Positions 54,630 through 62,393 of a DNA stretch of 64,000 nt are shown in pieces (position 1 is the first letter of the stretch; each line of letters opens with the position of its first letter). The position numbers were made by a program, and so were the translations under genes. Below the pieces are notes generated by a model. That model made no database searches and was not told the DNA's origin. It was given only the letters and a program-made list of their open reading frames with translations. The DNA lies in assembly GCA_038213375.1 (NCBI GenBank), contig JBBQTB010000024.1, forward strand, positions 16,887 through 80,886, read 5' to 3'. Source of the stretch: JAAUTT01 sp038213375. Its GTDB lineage: Bacteria > Bacteroidota > Bacteroidia > Bacteroidales > JAAUTT01.

Positions 54630-55757
54630 TTGAAAAAACGAGTATTATTTATTGATCGCGACGGAACGCTAATTAAGGAACCACCAATTGATTTTCAGGT
54701 CGACTCCCTCGAAAAGCTTGAGTTTTTGGAAAGCGTTTTTCGTAACCTCTACTTCATTCGAAAAAAATTCGATTTTGAGTTAGTCATCGTAACCAATCAG
54801 GATGGGCTTGGAACGGCTTCATTTCCTGAAAAAGATTTTTGGCCTGTTCAAAATAAGATGTTGAAAGCATTTGAAAATGAAGGAATCATTTTTGACAACA
54901 TTCACATTGATAAATCGTTTCCAGAAGAAAATGTTTCTACCCGAAAACCCGGAACAGGGATGTTGTCGCGGTATTATTCTGAGGATTATGATTTGTCAGG
55001 ATCTTATGTAATTGGCGATCGGTTAACCGACATTCAGCTAGCTAAAAACCTTGGAAGTATGGCTATCTTTTTGGGTTCAGAAGATAAATTAAATGAAATT
55101 ACAGACAATCAGCTTACTGAAACATGCGTTTGTGTAGCTTCAGACTGGGATTCCATATATTCTTTTTTAGTATCTACTGAGCGAACAGCTATTGTTCAAA
55201 GAAAAACGGTTGAAACCGATATTCTGGTAGAAATTGATCTGGATGGAACTGGGAAAGCTGAAATTTCAACTGGAATAGGTTTTTTTGATCATATGCTCGA
55301 TCAAATAGCACGGCATTCCGGTGTAAATCTGAAAATTATTACCAAAGGCGATTTGCATGTAGACGAACATCATACCATTGAGGATACAGGTATTGCCCTT
55401 GGTGAAGCCTTGCTAAAAGCCCTTGGCAACAAACGTGGAATTGAACGGTATGGCTTTGTTTTACCGATGGATGATTGTCTGGCTCAGGTAGCGCTCGATT
55501 TTGGCGGGAGATCGTGGTTGGTTTGGCAGGTCGAATTTAAACGCGAAAAAATAGGAGATGTACCTACAGAAATGTTTTTCCATTTCTTTAAATCGATGTG
55601 TGATTCCGCAAAGATGAATTTGAACATCAAAGCCGAAGGAGATAACGAACATCACAAGATCGAAGGCATTTTCAAAGCGTTTGCCAAAGCAATAAAAAAT
55701 GCCATTCGACGCGATGTTTTTAGCGATGTTCTCCCATCTACCAAAGGGCTTTTATAA
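54630..55757 (+). CDS. hisB: Bifunctional histidinol-phosphatase / imidazoleglycerol-phosphate dehydratase
   Basis: A 375-residue fusion of an HAD phosphatase (about 1-165) and IGP dehydratase (about 180-375), catalysing steps six and eight of the pathway. The phosphatase has the DxD motif in FIDRDGT (Asp9, Asp11), TNQDGLG and GDRLTDIQLAKN. The dehydratase shows GIGFFDHMLDQIARH, DEHHTIEDTGIALGEAL and EGDNEHHKIEGIFKAF. The cysteines and histidine that hold zinc in E. coli HisB are absent; the corresponding loop reads IDKSFPEENVSTRKPGTG. The start is TTG at 54630; no ATG or GTG precedes the DxD motif. Confidence 0.97.
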   Translation: MKKRVLFIDRDGTLIKEPPIDFQVDSLEKLEFLESVFRNLYFIRKKFDFELVIVTNQDGLGTASFPEKDFWPVQNKMLKAFENEGIIFDNIHIDKSFPEENVSTRKPGTGMLSRYYSEDYDLSGSYVIGDRLTDIQLAKNLGSMAIFLGSEDKLNEITDNQLTETCVCVASDWDSIYSFLVSTERTAIVQRKTVETDILVEIDLDGTGKAEISTGIGFFDHMLDQIARHSGVNLKIITKGDLHVDEHHTIEDTGIALGEALLKALGNKRGIERYGFVLPMDDCLAQVALDFGGRSWLVWQVEFKREKIGDVPTEMFFHFFKSMCDSAKMNLNIKAEGDNEHHKIEGIFKAFAKAIKNAIRRDVFSDVLPSTKGLL

Positions 55758-55780
55758 TTTATTTAAGATATGTCCAATAA

Positions 55781-56656
55781 ATGAACGGTAATTTAAAAGT
55801 CAGAAATACTGCGATCATTTTAATGCACTGCCCTGATCAAAAAGGAATTGTGGCTCAGGTTACGAAGTTTTTAAGTGAAAACAACGGGAACATTGTTTAT
55901 CTTGAACAACACGTTGACCAACAGGAAAAAGTATTCTTCATGCGAATTGAATGGGATTTGGAGTTTTTTTCAATTCCTCAGGATCAAGTGGCTGACTATT
56001 TTGATTCGTTTATAGCCAAACACTACGGAATGACCTGGAATATCTATTTCTCGAATCAGGTTCCACGGATGGCGTTATTTGTTTCAAAGATGTCTCATTG
56101 TTTGTTCGATATTCTCGCTCGTTATCAGGCTAGTGAGTGGAATGTTCATATTCCGTTTATTATCAGTAACCATCCTGAAATGCAACCGGTTGCCAAACAA
56201 TTTGGGATCGATTTTCATTTATTTCCCATCGATGCTAAAAATAAACGGGAAGTGGAGGAGCAAGAAATACAGCTCCTCAAGTACACCAATATAAATTTCG
56301 TTGTTTTGGCCAGATACATGCAGGTGCTTTCAGAAGATTTTATTCGGCAATTTCCAAACAAAATTATCAATATTCATCATTCTTTTCTACCTGCATTTCC
56401 GGGAGCAAAGCCTTATCATTCGGCATATGAGCGTGGGGTGAAAATTATAGGTGCAACAAGCCATTATGTAACATCCGACCTCGATGCCGGTCCGATTATT
56501 GAGCAGGACGTGGCTCATATTAATCATACTGATACTGTTAAAAACCTGATCCGTATTGGCCAGGATCTCGAAAAAATTGTTCTTTCACGTGCGGTATACG
56601 CTCATTTGCAGAGGAAGATACTAGTTTATAAGAATAGGACGATTATTTTTAATTAG
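55781..56656 (+). CDS. purU: Formyltetrahydrofolate deformylase
   Basis: PurU hydrolyses 10-formyl-tetrahydrofolate to formate and tetrahydrofolate. The 291-residue protein has an N-terminal ACT domain (ILMHCPDQKGIVAQVTKFL) and a C-terminal formyltransferase fold with INIHHSFLPAFPGAKPYH, KIIGATSHYVTSDLDAGPII and the hinge motif VARYMQVLSEDFI. It lies between hisB and hisH, 23 bases after hisB, so it is probably cotranscribed with the his genes. A link is plausible because HisF/HisH release AICAR, which is formylated with 10-formyl-tetrahydrofolate in purine synthesis; that coupling is inferred. Confidence 0.95.
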   Translation: MNGNLKVRNTAIILMHCPDQKGIVAQVTKFLSENNGNIVYLEQHVDQQEKVFFMRIEWDLEFFSIPQDQVADYFDSFIAKHYGMTWNIYFSNQVPRMALFVSKMSHCLFDILARYQASEWNVHIPFIISNHPEMQPVAKQFGIDFHLFPIDAKNKREVEEQEIQLLKYTNINFVVLARYMQVLSEDFIRQFPNKIINIHHSFLPAFPGAKPYHSAYERGVKIIGATSHYVTSDLDAGPIIEQDVAHINHTDTVKNLIRIGQDLEKIVLSRAVYAHLQRKILVYKNRTIIFN

Positions 56657-56873
56657 ATAAAAACCGTAAAAGTGCATAATAAGTAATTATTAGTGAGTAA
56701 CTAGAATGGATTATACAGAATTATCATATTCGCACGAAATGTTCAACGGTGTTTATGAATTCTGTTTTAGCTAAATTTAGTAGTTAATAAAAATAATGAT
56801 ATGATTAATTATAAATCTATTATAATCGAAACCCTAAAAAATATTGATATGCAATTAATTGAAAAATGATTAA

Positions 56874-57473
56874 ATGAATATAGCCATCATAAAATATAAT
56901 GCCGGTAATATACGGTCGGTGGAATTTGCCCTTCAGCGTTTAGGGATACAGGCTGAAATAACTGACGATCCTGAACGGATCAAGTCGGCTGATAAAGTTA
57001 TTTTTCCCGGTGTCGGAGAGGCCAGTAACACGATGAAGTATCTGCGTGAGCATAAATTAGATGAGTTAATTGTTTCGCTCAAACAACCTGTTCTGGGCAT
57101 TTGTCTGGGGTTGCAGTTAATGTGCAGGCATTCCGAAGAAGGTGACACAAAATGTCTTGGTATTTTTGATGAAGAAGTGAAACGGTTTATGTCCAATGTA
57201 GGAGAGGAAACCAGTTACAAAGTTCCACAAATGGGTTGGAATACTATATCTGGTTTGCAAACCATGCTTTTTGATGCTTCTTTGGAAAATCAATATGTTT
57301 ATTTTGTACATAGTTATTATGCCACTATTGGGCCGCATACAATTGCTACAACCCAGTATACACAGTCGTTTAGTGCGGCGCTTCATAGAAATAATTTTTA
57401 TGCCACTCAATTTCACCCTGAGAAAAGCGGATCAGTTGGAGCCCAAATATTAAAAAACTTTATTGAGTTATGA
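56874..57473 (+). CDS. hisH: Imidazole glycerol phosphate synthase, glutaminase subunit
   Basis: A 199-residue class I glutamine amidotransferase that delivers ammonia to HisF. The triad is visible: Cys77 in GICLGLQLM, His181 and Glu183 in QFHPEKSG. The oxyanion region PGVGEASNTMKYL is typical. A 217-base gap before it holds no recognisable gene or clear promoter. Its stop overlaps the hisA start by 4 bases (ATGA), so the two are translationally coupled. Confidence 0.97.
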   Translation: MNIAIIKYNAGNIRSVEFALQRLGIQAEITDDPERIKSADKVIFPGVGEASNTMKYLREHKLDELIVSLKQPVLGICLGLQLMCRHSEEGDTKCLGIFDEEVKRFMSNVGEETSYKVPQMGWNTISGLQTMLFDASLENQYVYFVHSYYATIGPHTIATTQYTQSFSAALHRNNFYATQFHPEKSGSVGAQILKNFIEL

Positions 57474-58195
57474 TTAGAATTATACCTGCCATAGATGTAA
57501 TTGATGGTAAATGTGTTCGTCTTACGCAAGGCGATTATTCCCAAAAAAAAGTATACAATGAAGATCCTCTTGAAGTTGCTAAAATGTTTGAAGATCATGG
57601 CATCGAATACCTTCATTTGGTCGATTTGGATGGCGCCCGGCAAAAACATGTGGTAAATTTTAGAGTACTCGAAAAAATAACTTCGCGAACGGGTCTATTC
57701 GTCGATTTTGGAGGGGGTATTAAAACCGATGTGGATTTAGAATTGGTTTTTAAATGTGGCGCCAATCAGGCCACCATTGGAAGTATTGCCATAACAGATC
57801 CACCATTATTTGAATCGTGGATTCGTAAATTTGGGTCGGAAAAAATTATTCTGGGAGCTGATGCTAAAGATGGTAAAATTGCCGTTGCCGGTTGGATGGA
57901 TGTCACTGACAAGGACATTTTCGATTTTTTTGCAGAGTATCAGCTTAAGCGGATAAAATATGTACTATGCACGGATATTTCGCGTGATGGCATGCTTCAG
58001 GGCACTGCGATAGACTTGTATGATCAATTAAATATACGTTTTCCGGAACTGAATATCATCGCAAGCGGAGGGATCACTGCCATAAGCGAAATAGAAAAGC
58101 TCGATGAAATGGGAATTTTTGCCGCTATAATCGGTAAAGCCATTTATGAAGGAAGAATTACAATGAAGGAATTGGAAAAATTTTCAGGAAAATAG
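57470..58195 (+). CDS. hisA: ProFAR isomerase
   Basis: A 241-residue (beta/alpha)8 isomerase that opens the ribose ring of ProFAR (Amadori rearrangement). It begins MIRIIPAIDVIDGKCVRLTQG with catalytic Asp9; the second catalytic acid is the Asp in GADAKDG near residue 130. The two phosphate-binding loops FGGGIKT and ASGGI are present. It starts within the stop region of hisH and is followed 15 bases later by hisF. Confidence 0.98.
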   Translation: MIRIIPAIDVIDGKCVRLTQGDYSQKKVYNEDPLEVAKMFEDHGIEYLHLVDLDGARQKHVVNFRVLEKITSRTGLFVDFGGGIKTDVDLELVFKCGANQATIGSIAITDPPLFESWIRKFGSEKIILGADAKDGKIAVAGWMDVTDKDIFDFFAEYQLKRIKYVLCTDISRDGMLQGTAIDLYDQLNIRFPELNIIASGGITAISEIEKLDEMGIFAAIIGKAIYEGRITMKELEKFSGK

Positions 58196-58210
58196 GGAGA
58201 GTTTGAGATT

Positions 58211-58966
58211 ATGTTAGCAAAACGAATCATTCCATGTCTTGATATTAAAGACGGACAAACCGTAAAAGGAGTTAATTTTCTTGACATTAAAAATGTAGGC
58301 GATCCTGTTGAATTGGGAGCTATGTATGCTCAACAGGGAGCTGACGAACTTGTATTTCTTGACATTACTGCATCTCACGAAAAGCGTAAAACTCTGGTAG
58401 AGCTTGTTCAGCGTATTGCCCGTCATATCAATATTCCATTCACTGTAGGAGGGGGTGTAAGTGAATTGGCCGATGCCTATGCATTATTAGCAGCTGGTTG
58501 TGATAAACTTTCCATTAATTCGGCGGTGGTACGAAATCCTAAGCTCATTGATCAAATGGCTAATGGGTTTGGTAGTCAGTTTGTGGTAGTTGCCATTGAT
58601 GCAAAACTTGACTTTGGAAAATGGACAGTTTTTGTAAATGGCGGCAGGATAGCAACTGATAGGGAATTGTTCACATGGGCTAAGGAGGCTGAAAGCAGAG
58701 GAGCTGGAGAGATTTTATTTACATCCATGGATCATGATGGCGTTAAAACCGGTTTTGCCTGTGAAGCAATAGCACAACTTTCCGATTCACTTTCAATCCC
58801 AGTTATTGCATCAGGTGGGGCAGGAGCCATGGAACATTTTAAAGAGGTATTCACCTTTGGAAAAGCAGATGCTGGTTTAGCGGCAAGTATTTTCCATTTT
58901 AAAGAAATTGCAATACCCGATTTGAAAAAATATTTGGCTGATCAAGGTATAACTATGAGGATTTAA
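58211..58966 (+). CDS. hisF: Imidazole glycerol phosphate synthase, cyclase subunit
   Basis: A 251-residue (beta/alpha)8 cyclase that turns PRFAR plus ammonia from HisH into imidazole glycerol phosphate and AICAR. It shows RIIPCLDIKDGQTVKGVNF with Asp11, the second acid Asp130 in VVAIDAKLD, and the phosphate loops VGGGVS and ASGGAGA. Length is normal. A toxin-antitoxin pair begins 37 bases after its stop codon. Confidence 0.98.
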   Translation: MLAKRIIPCLDIKDGQTVKGVNFLDIKNVGDPVELGAMYAQQGADELVFLDITASHEKRKTLVELVQRIARHINIPFTVGGGVSELADAYALLAAGCDKLSINSAVVRNPKLIDQMANGFGSQFVVVAIDAKLDFGKWTVFVNGGRIATDRELFTWAKEAESRGAGEILFTSMDHDGVKTGFACEAIAQLSDSLSIPVIASGGAGAMEHFKEVFTFGKADAGLAASIFHFKEIAIPDLKKYLADQGITMRI

Positions 58967-59003
58967 TACGTAATTTTGTAATTAAATTATTAATAAAACA
59001 AAT

Positions 59004-59237
59004 ATGGTTAATTGGAAAGATTATATAAATATTGATGCTACAATTCAAAATGGAAAACCTGTAGTAAAGAATACAAGAATTACGGTTGAGTTGCTGCTTG
59101 ATAAATTGGCCGAAGGGGAAACGATAGATCAGATTCTTATTTCACATCCCAGACTCACAAAAGAGACTATATATGCCGCTATCGCCTATGCTGCCGATTC
59201 TTTAAAAAGTGAAATCAACTATTCTATTGCATCGTGA
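59004..59237 (+). CDS. DUF433 antitoxin
   Basis: A 77-residue protein matching DUF433, a MerR/VapB-like helix-turn-helix antitoxin family. The family block is GKPVVKNTRITVELLLDKLA, then EGETIDQILISHPRLT and IYAAIAYA. It starts 37 bases after hisF, and its stop overlaps the GTG start of the DUF5615 toxin (GTGA). DUF433 proteins commonly pair with DUF5615 PIN-like proteins as type II toxin-antitoxin systems. Confidence 0.9.
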   Translation: MVNWKDYINIDATIQNGKPVVKNTRITVELLLDKLAEGETIDQILISHPRLTKETIYAAIAYAADSLKSEINYSIAS

Positions 59238-59593
59238 AGATTTTAGCTGACGAAAGTGTTGATTTTCCTCTTGTTATTGCATTACTTTCACTAGGATACG
59301 ATATAGTTTATATTTCTGAATCTTATCCTGGCATTTCAGATGAATTAGTTTTAATAAAGGCAAATAGTGATAATAGAATTCTGCTAACTGCCGACAAAGA
59401 TTTTGGAGAACTTGTTTACAGGTTACGTAAAATCCATTCAGGGGTAATACTTTATAGGTTAAATGGGTGGAATATTGAGCAAAAAACATCGCTTATTGTA
59501 AAAGTTTTCTCAGATCATTTCCATGAGTTTTCAGGTAAGTTTTCTGTAATTACTAAAATCCATATAAGGATCAGGAGCTTTCAAGGTATTTAA
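59234..59593 (+). CDS. DUF5615 PIN-like toxin
   Basis: A 119-residue PIN-like (Mut7-C/DUF5615) protein, a predicted ribonuclease toxin. Acidic active-site residues are visible in KILADESVDFPL and LLTADKDFGELV, with SDELVLIKAN between. The start is GTG overlapping the antitoxin stop by 4 bases, the usual coupling for this pair. It is followed 26 bases later by hisIE, so the toxin-antitoxin pair sits inside the his operon on the same strand. Target RNA is unknown. Confidence 0.9.
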   Translation: MKILADESVDFPLVIALLSLGYDIVYISESYPGISDELVLIKANSDNRILLTADKDFGELVYRLRKIHSGVILYRLNGWNIEQKTSLIVKVFSDHFHEFSGKFSVITKIHIRIRSFQGI

Positions 59594-59619
59594 TTAAGAA
59601 ACAAAAAATTAATAATATA

Positions 59620-60213
59620 ATGATTTTAAATTTTAAGAAGTTAGAAGGATTAATTCCTGCCATTATACAGGATAATACTACCAACAAGGTATTAATGCTT
59701 GGTTTTATGAACCAGGAGGCTTATGAAAAAACTCAGAAAGAAAAGCTGGTTACGTTTTACAGCCGTACAAAAAACAGGTTGTGGACAAAAGGCGAGGAGA
59801 GTGGCAATTTTCTGGATGTTATTAGCATTAAAGATGACTGTGATAGCGATACACTTTTAATAAAAGTTAATCCGCGAGGACCCGTTTGTCATACAGGAAG
59901 TGATACCTGTTTTGAGGAAGAAAACAGTAATGTATTGTCATTCATTGGATATTTACAGGACATTATCGATACCCGGAAAACCGAAATGCCCGAAGGATCA
60001 TACACTACAAGGTTATTTCAAAAAGGAATAAATAAAATAGCACAAAAGGTAGGTGAAGAAGCAGTCGAACTGGTAATTGAAGCGAAGGATCAAAACGACG
60101 ATTTGTTTTTAAACGAAGCAGCTGACCTGGTCTTTCATTTGCTTGTATTGCTTACCGCTAAAAATCACAGGATTGAAGAAGTGATTGAAGTTCTTAAAGG
60201 CAGGCATAAATAG
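59620..60213 (+). CDS. hisIE: Bifunctional PRA-CH / PRA-PH enzyme
   Basis: A 197-residue fusion. The N-terminal phosphoribosyl-AMP cyclohydrolase (about 1-105) has VLMLGFMNQEAYEKT, FYSRTKNRLWTKGEESGN and the zinc-binding cysteines of DDCDSDTLL and GPVCHTGSDTCF. The C-terminal phosphoribosyl-ATP pyrophosphatase (about 110-197) has GSYTTRLFQKGINKIAQKVG and EEAVELVIEA. It catalyses steps two and three of histidine synthesis and closes the operon, separated from hisF by the toxin-antitoxin pair. Confidence 0.97.
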   Translation: MILNFKKLEGLIPAIIQDNTTNKVLMLGFMNQEAYEKTQKEKLVTFYSRTKNRLWTKGEESGNFLDVISIKDDCDSDTLLIKVNPRGPVCHTGSDTCFEEENSNVLSFIGYLQDIIDTRKTEMPEGSYTTRLFQKGINKIAQKVGEEAVELVIEAKDQNDDLFLNEAADLVFHLLVLLTAKNHRIEEVIEVLKGRHK

Positions 60214-60284
60214 AAGGAAAATATACCGAAAGTAATTTGAAATACATAGAAATAAATCCATTATATTTTATGTATTTCTTAATT

Positions 60285-60402
60285 GAGTCTACTCCAAAAA
60301 GTAATTGTTGATGACAAAAGCCTTGCTTAGTTTTATTATATTGCTGTATATCAATGCGATTTTCAAGTCTTAAAACTAAGCAAAGCTTTTCGGAGTGGAC
60401 TC
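60285..60402. mobile_element. MITE-like inverted-repeat element, copy 2 (118 bp)
   Basis: The left end GAGTCTACTCCAAAAAG and the inverted right end GAGTCCACTCCGAAAAG match at 15 of 17 bases, with an inner pair of arms (TTGCTTAGTTTTA against its inverse) that would let the whole element fold on itself. The direct repeat TTAATT adjoins both ends exactly (60279-60284 and 60403-60408), a 6-bp target duplication. It is the same family as the element at 37.8 kb, with equal end sequence and nearly equal length. It carries no gene and lies 72 bases after hisIE. Confidence 0.78.
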
Positions 60403-60429
60403 TTAATTCCATTTTATGAACTTAAAAAG

Positions 60430-60545
60430 CACTGAAAGTGCGATATATACTAGCCCGGTGCAAAGCGCCGGGTTAACGAACAGAGTTAGGGTCAAGCTGA
60501 AAGTGCGTAATATATCGTTAAGGCGCGATACCCGGTATAGGTAGA
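60430..60545. repeat. REP-like hairpin doublet
   Basis: The string CTGAAAGTGCG occurs at 60432-60442 and again at 60497-60507, each followed by ATATAT-rich sequence. After the first copy comes a GC-rich hairpin, AGCCCGGTGC / GCGCCGGGTT with a 3-base loop (60452-60474). After the second copy a weaker version follows (GGCGCGATACCCGG). This pattern resembles the REP-type palindromes spread through many Bacteroidota genomes. A REP-associated transposase is not in the window. Confidence 0.55.
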
Positions 60546-60785
60546 TATAGTTTATCGAAACGCAGTTTTATCCAAACATTCTGGTCTGGCTTAAAAAGCA
60601 TCTTAACTCCAAAATAGGGTTTCGATTGGGTTGGGTCTTGAAAAAAGTATGGACAATTTACCTGTTTTTTTGAGTTATTCTAAACCAATTTTTCTTTTTT
60701 TCGTATGCATGATTGTTTGATCATTTTAATATAACGTTTATTAATTAAGTATTCCCCTTTTTTGTATAACCCAAATCCATTATTT

Positions 60786-62393
60786 ATGAATCGTTTTAAC
60801 GTTGTTATATTTTTATTGTTAGTCTCCAATCTGCTTACTGCGCAAATTGACAAAGAATTTTGGTTTGCAATTCCAAAAGAAACATCCGGACATGGTGCTA
60901 TTAATGAAACAAATAATGTAAGTTTTAAAATTACAGCGATGGGGGGGCTCGATGCTCAAGTGAAAATTTCAATGCCAGCAAACCCTTCTTTTGTGCCACG
61001 AACATTTACCGTACCTACAGGAAACTCTCGGATAGAGGTGCTTGCAACAAGTTTTCCACAATTTGAACAGATTTATGCAAACCCGGCTCTGCTTGCCCCA
61101 ATACCTACAAATGATATTGCTACAACCGGTTTCACTAACGCTCCAAATGGGCGCGGTTTCTTAATAGAATCAAACAATGACATCTCAGTATATTATGATT
61201 ATGACAACCTATGGAACAGGGACATTTTTACCCTTAAAGGCTCAAATGCTTTAGGAACAGATTTTTATACTCCATTTCAAAATATTTGGACTTCTTTCGC
61301 ATTCGCCCGTTCAAATATAGATATTGTTGCCACCGAAGACAATACCGTAATTACTATTGAACCTACTGTGCTTTGTGATGGTCGCCCTAATGCACTCCCT
61401 TTTAACATTACCCTAAATAAGGGCGAAACGTATTCGTTGGTGGCCAAAGACAATAACCCAGCTTCCCGACCTGCAGGAACTCATATTTATGTTCGAAAGG
61501 ACATGGGCAGCGGTTCGCCAATTGCTGTTACGGTAAATGACGATTCAGTACAGGTAACTGGGCAAGGTTGCCGGGATATAGTTGGTGATCAGATTGTTCC
61601 TACCAATATTTTAGGAATGAAATATTTGGTTATGTGTGGTTATGAGGCAACTCAATTTTACAATACAAATGTTCAGGAATCACGCAGAGGAGAGCAAGTG
61701 TTTGTTTGTGCCACCCAACCAGGTACTATTGTTACTTATCAGGATACATCGGGCACTATACTACGAACGTCGCCATCATTGAATGCGGGTGGGGTGGATT
61801 ATATGTCACCCAATGTATTAATTCCTGCCCAGAATGCGATTTATGTATATTCAAACAAACCAATTTATGTATTTCATATTACAGGCATAGGCTGTGAGGT
61901 TGGCGGTGCTTTATTACCTCCAATTACCGATTGCACGGGTTCGCCAGAGGTTTCTTTTTACCGCTCAAGTACGATAGATAAGTTAACACTTAACTTAATG
62001 ATACCATACGACCTTACAAAACCTTTTGATGCGGCGGATCAATCATATAATTTTTTTCGGATTTATTATGAAGATGGCACATCTGTGCCCATAAGCTCAA
62101 CCTGGTTTGAACCAATAAAGCCTGCGGGTTGGGCAGCTTTAAAATTTGAAACAAGAGACATGCCTACAAGCTTAATACCTAAAAACCAGGATGTTAAAAT
62201 TGTAAATGAGAAGGATTTTTTTCATTTAGGGATTACTAATGGAACTAATGCATTTACATATAAATACGGTTATTTCTCGTCATACAATAATGCAACCCCT
62301 AAAGCTCAGGTGGCTGGGATTGATGTTCCATTCATAACTGCTTGTTTTGGTGATACCATTATTTTACAAGCAAAAGGAGCATTGGATAATTGA
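60786..62393 (+). CDS. Secreted IgGFc-binding-domain protein, N-terminal fragment
   Basis: A 535-residue fragment with signal peptide MNRFNVVIFLLLVSNLLTAQ and a large domain like the IgGFc-binding N-terminal region found in big Bacteroidota surface proteins (DKEFWFAIPKETSGHG, FLIESNNDISVYYDY, ITPFQ-type YTPFQNIW, KGETYSLVAKDN, KPIYVFHITGIGCEVGGALLP). The frame ends at TGA 62391-62393, but the same frame continues without interruption into PKD repeats, so one nonsense change splits a larger gene. I start at ATG 60786 because it begins the signal peptide; the TTG at 60762 is not needed. Such proteins usually carry a C-terminal sorting signal, lost here. Confidence 0.8.
   Translation: MNRFNVVIFLLLVSNLLTAQIDKEFWFAIPKETSGHGAINETNNVSFKITAMGGLDAQVKISMPANPSFVPRTFTVPTGNSRIEVLATSFPQFEQIYANPALLAPIPTNDIATTGFTNAPNGRGFLIESNNDISVYYDYDNLWNRDIFTLKGSNALGTDFYTPFQNIWTSFAFARSNIDIVATEDNTVITIEPTVLCDGRPNALPFNITLNKGETYSLVAKDNNPASRPAGTHIYVRKDMGSGSPIAVTVNDDSVQVTGQGCRDIVGDQIVPTNILGMKYLVMCGYEATQFYNTNVQESRRGEQVFVCATQPGTIVTYQDTSGTILRTSPSLNAGGVDYMSPNVLIPAQNAIYVYSNKPIYVFHITGIGCEVGGALLPPITDCTGSPEVSFYRSSTIDKLTLNLMIPYDLTKPFDAADQSYNFFRIYYEDGTSVPISSTWFEPIKPAGWAALKFETRDMPTSLIPKNQDVKIVNEKDFFHLGITNGTNAFTYKYGYFSSYNNATPKAQVAGIDVPFITACFGDTIILQAKGALDN

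Noticed and set aside
62391..62393. TGA read as an amino acid (recoded stop)
   Set aside because: hisG, mazG and the Omp85-like gene all end in TGA, and no selenocysteine or alternative-code context is visible.
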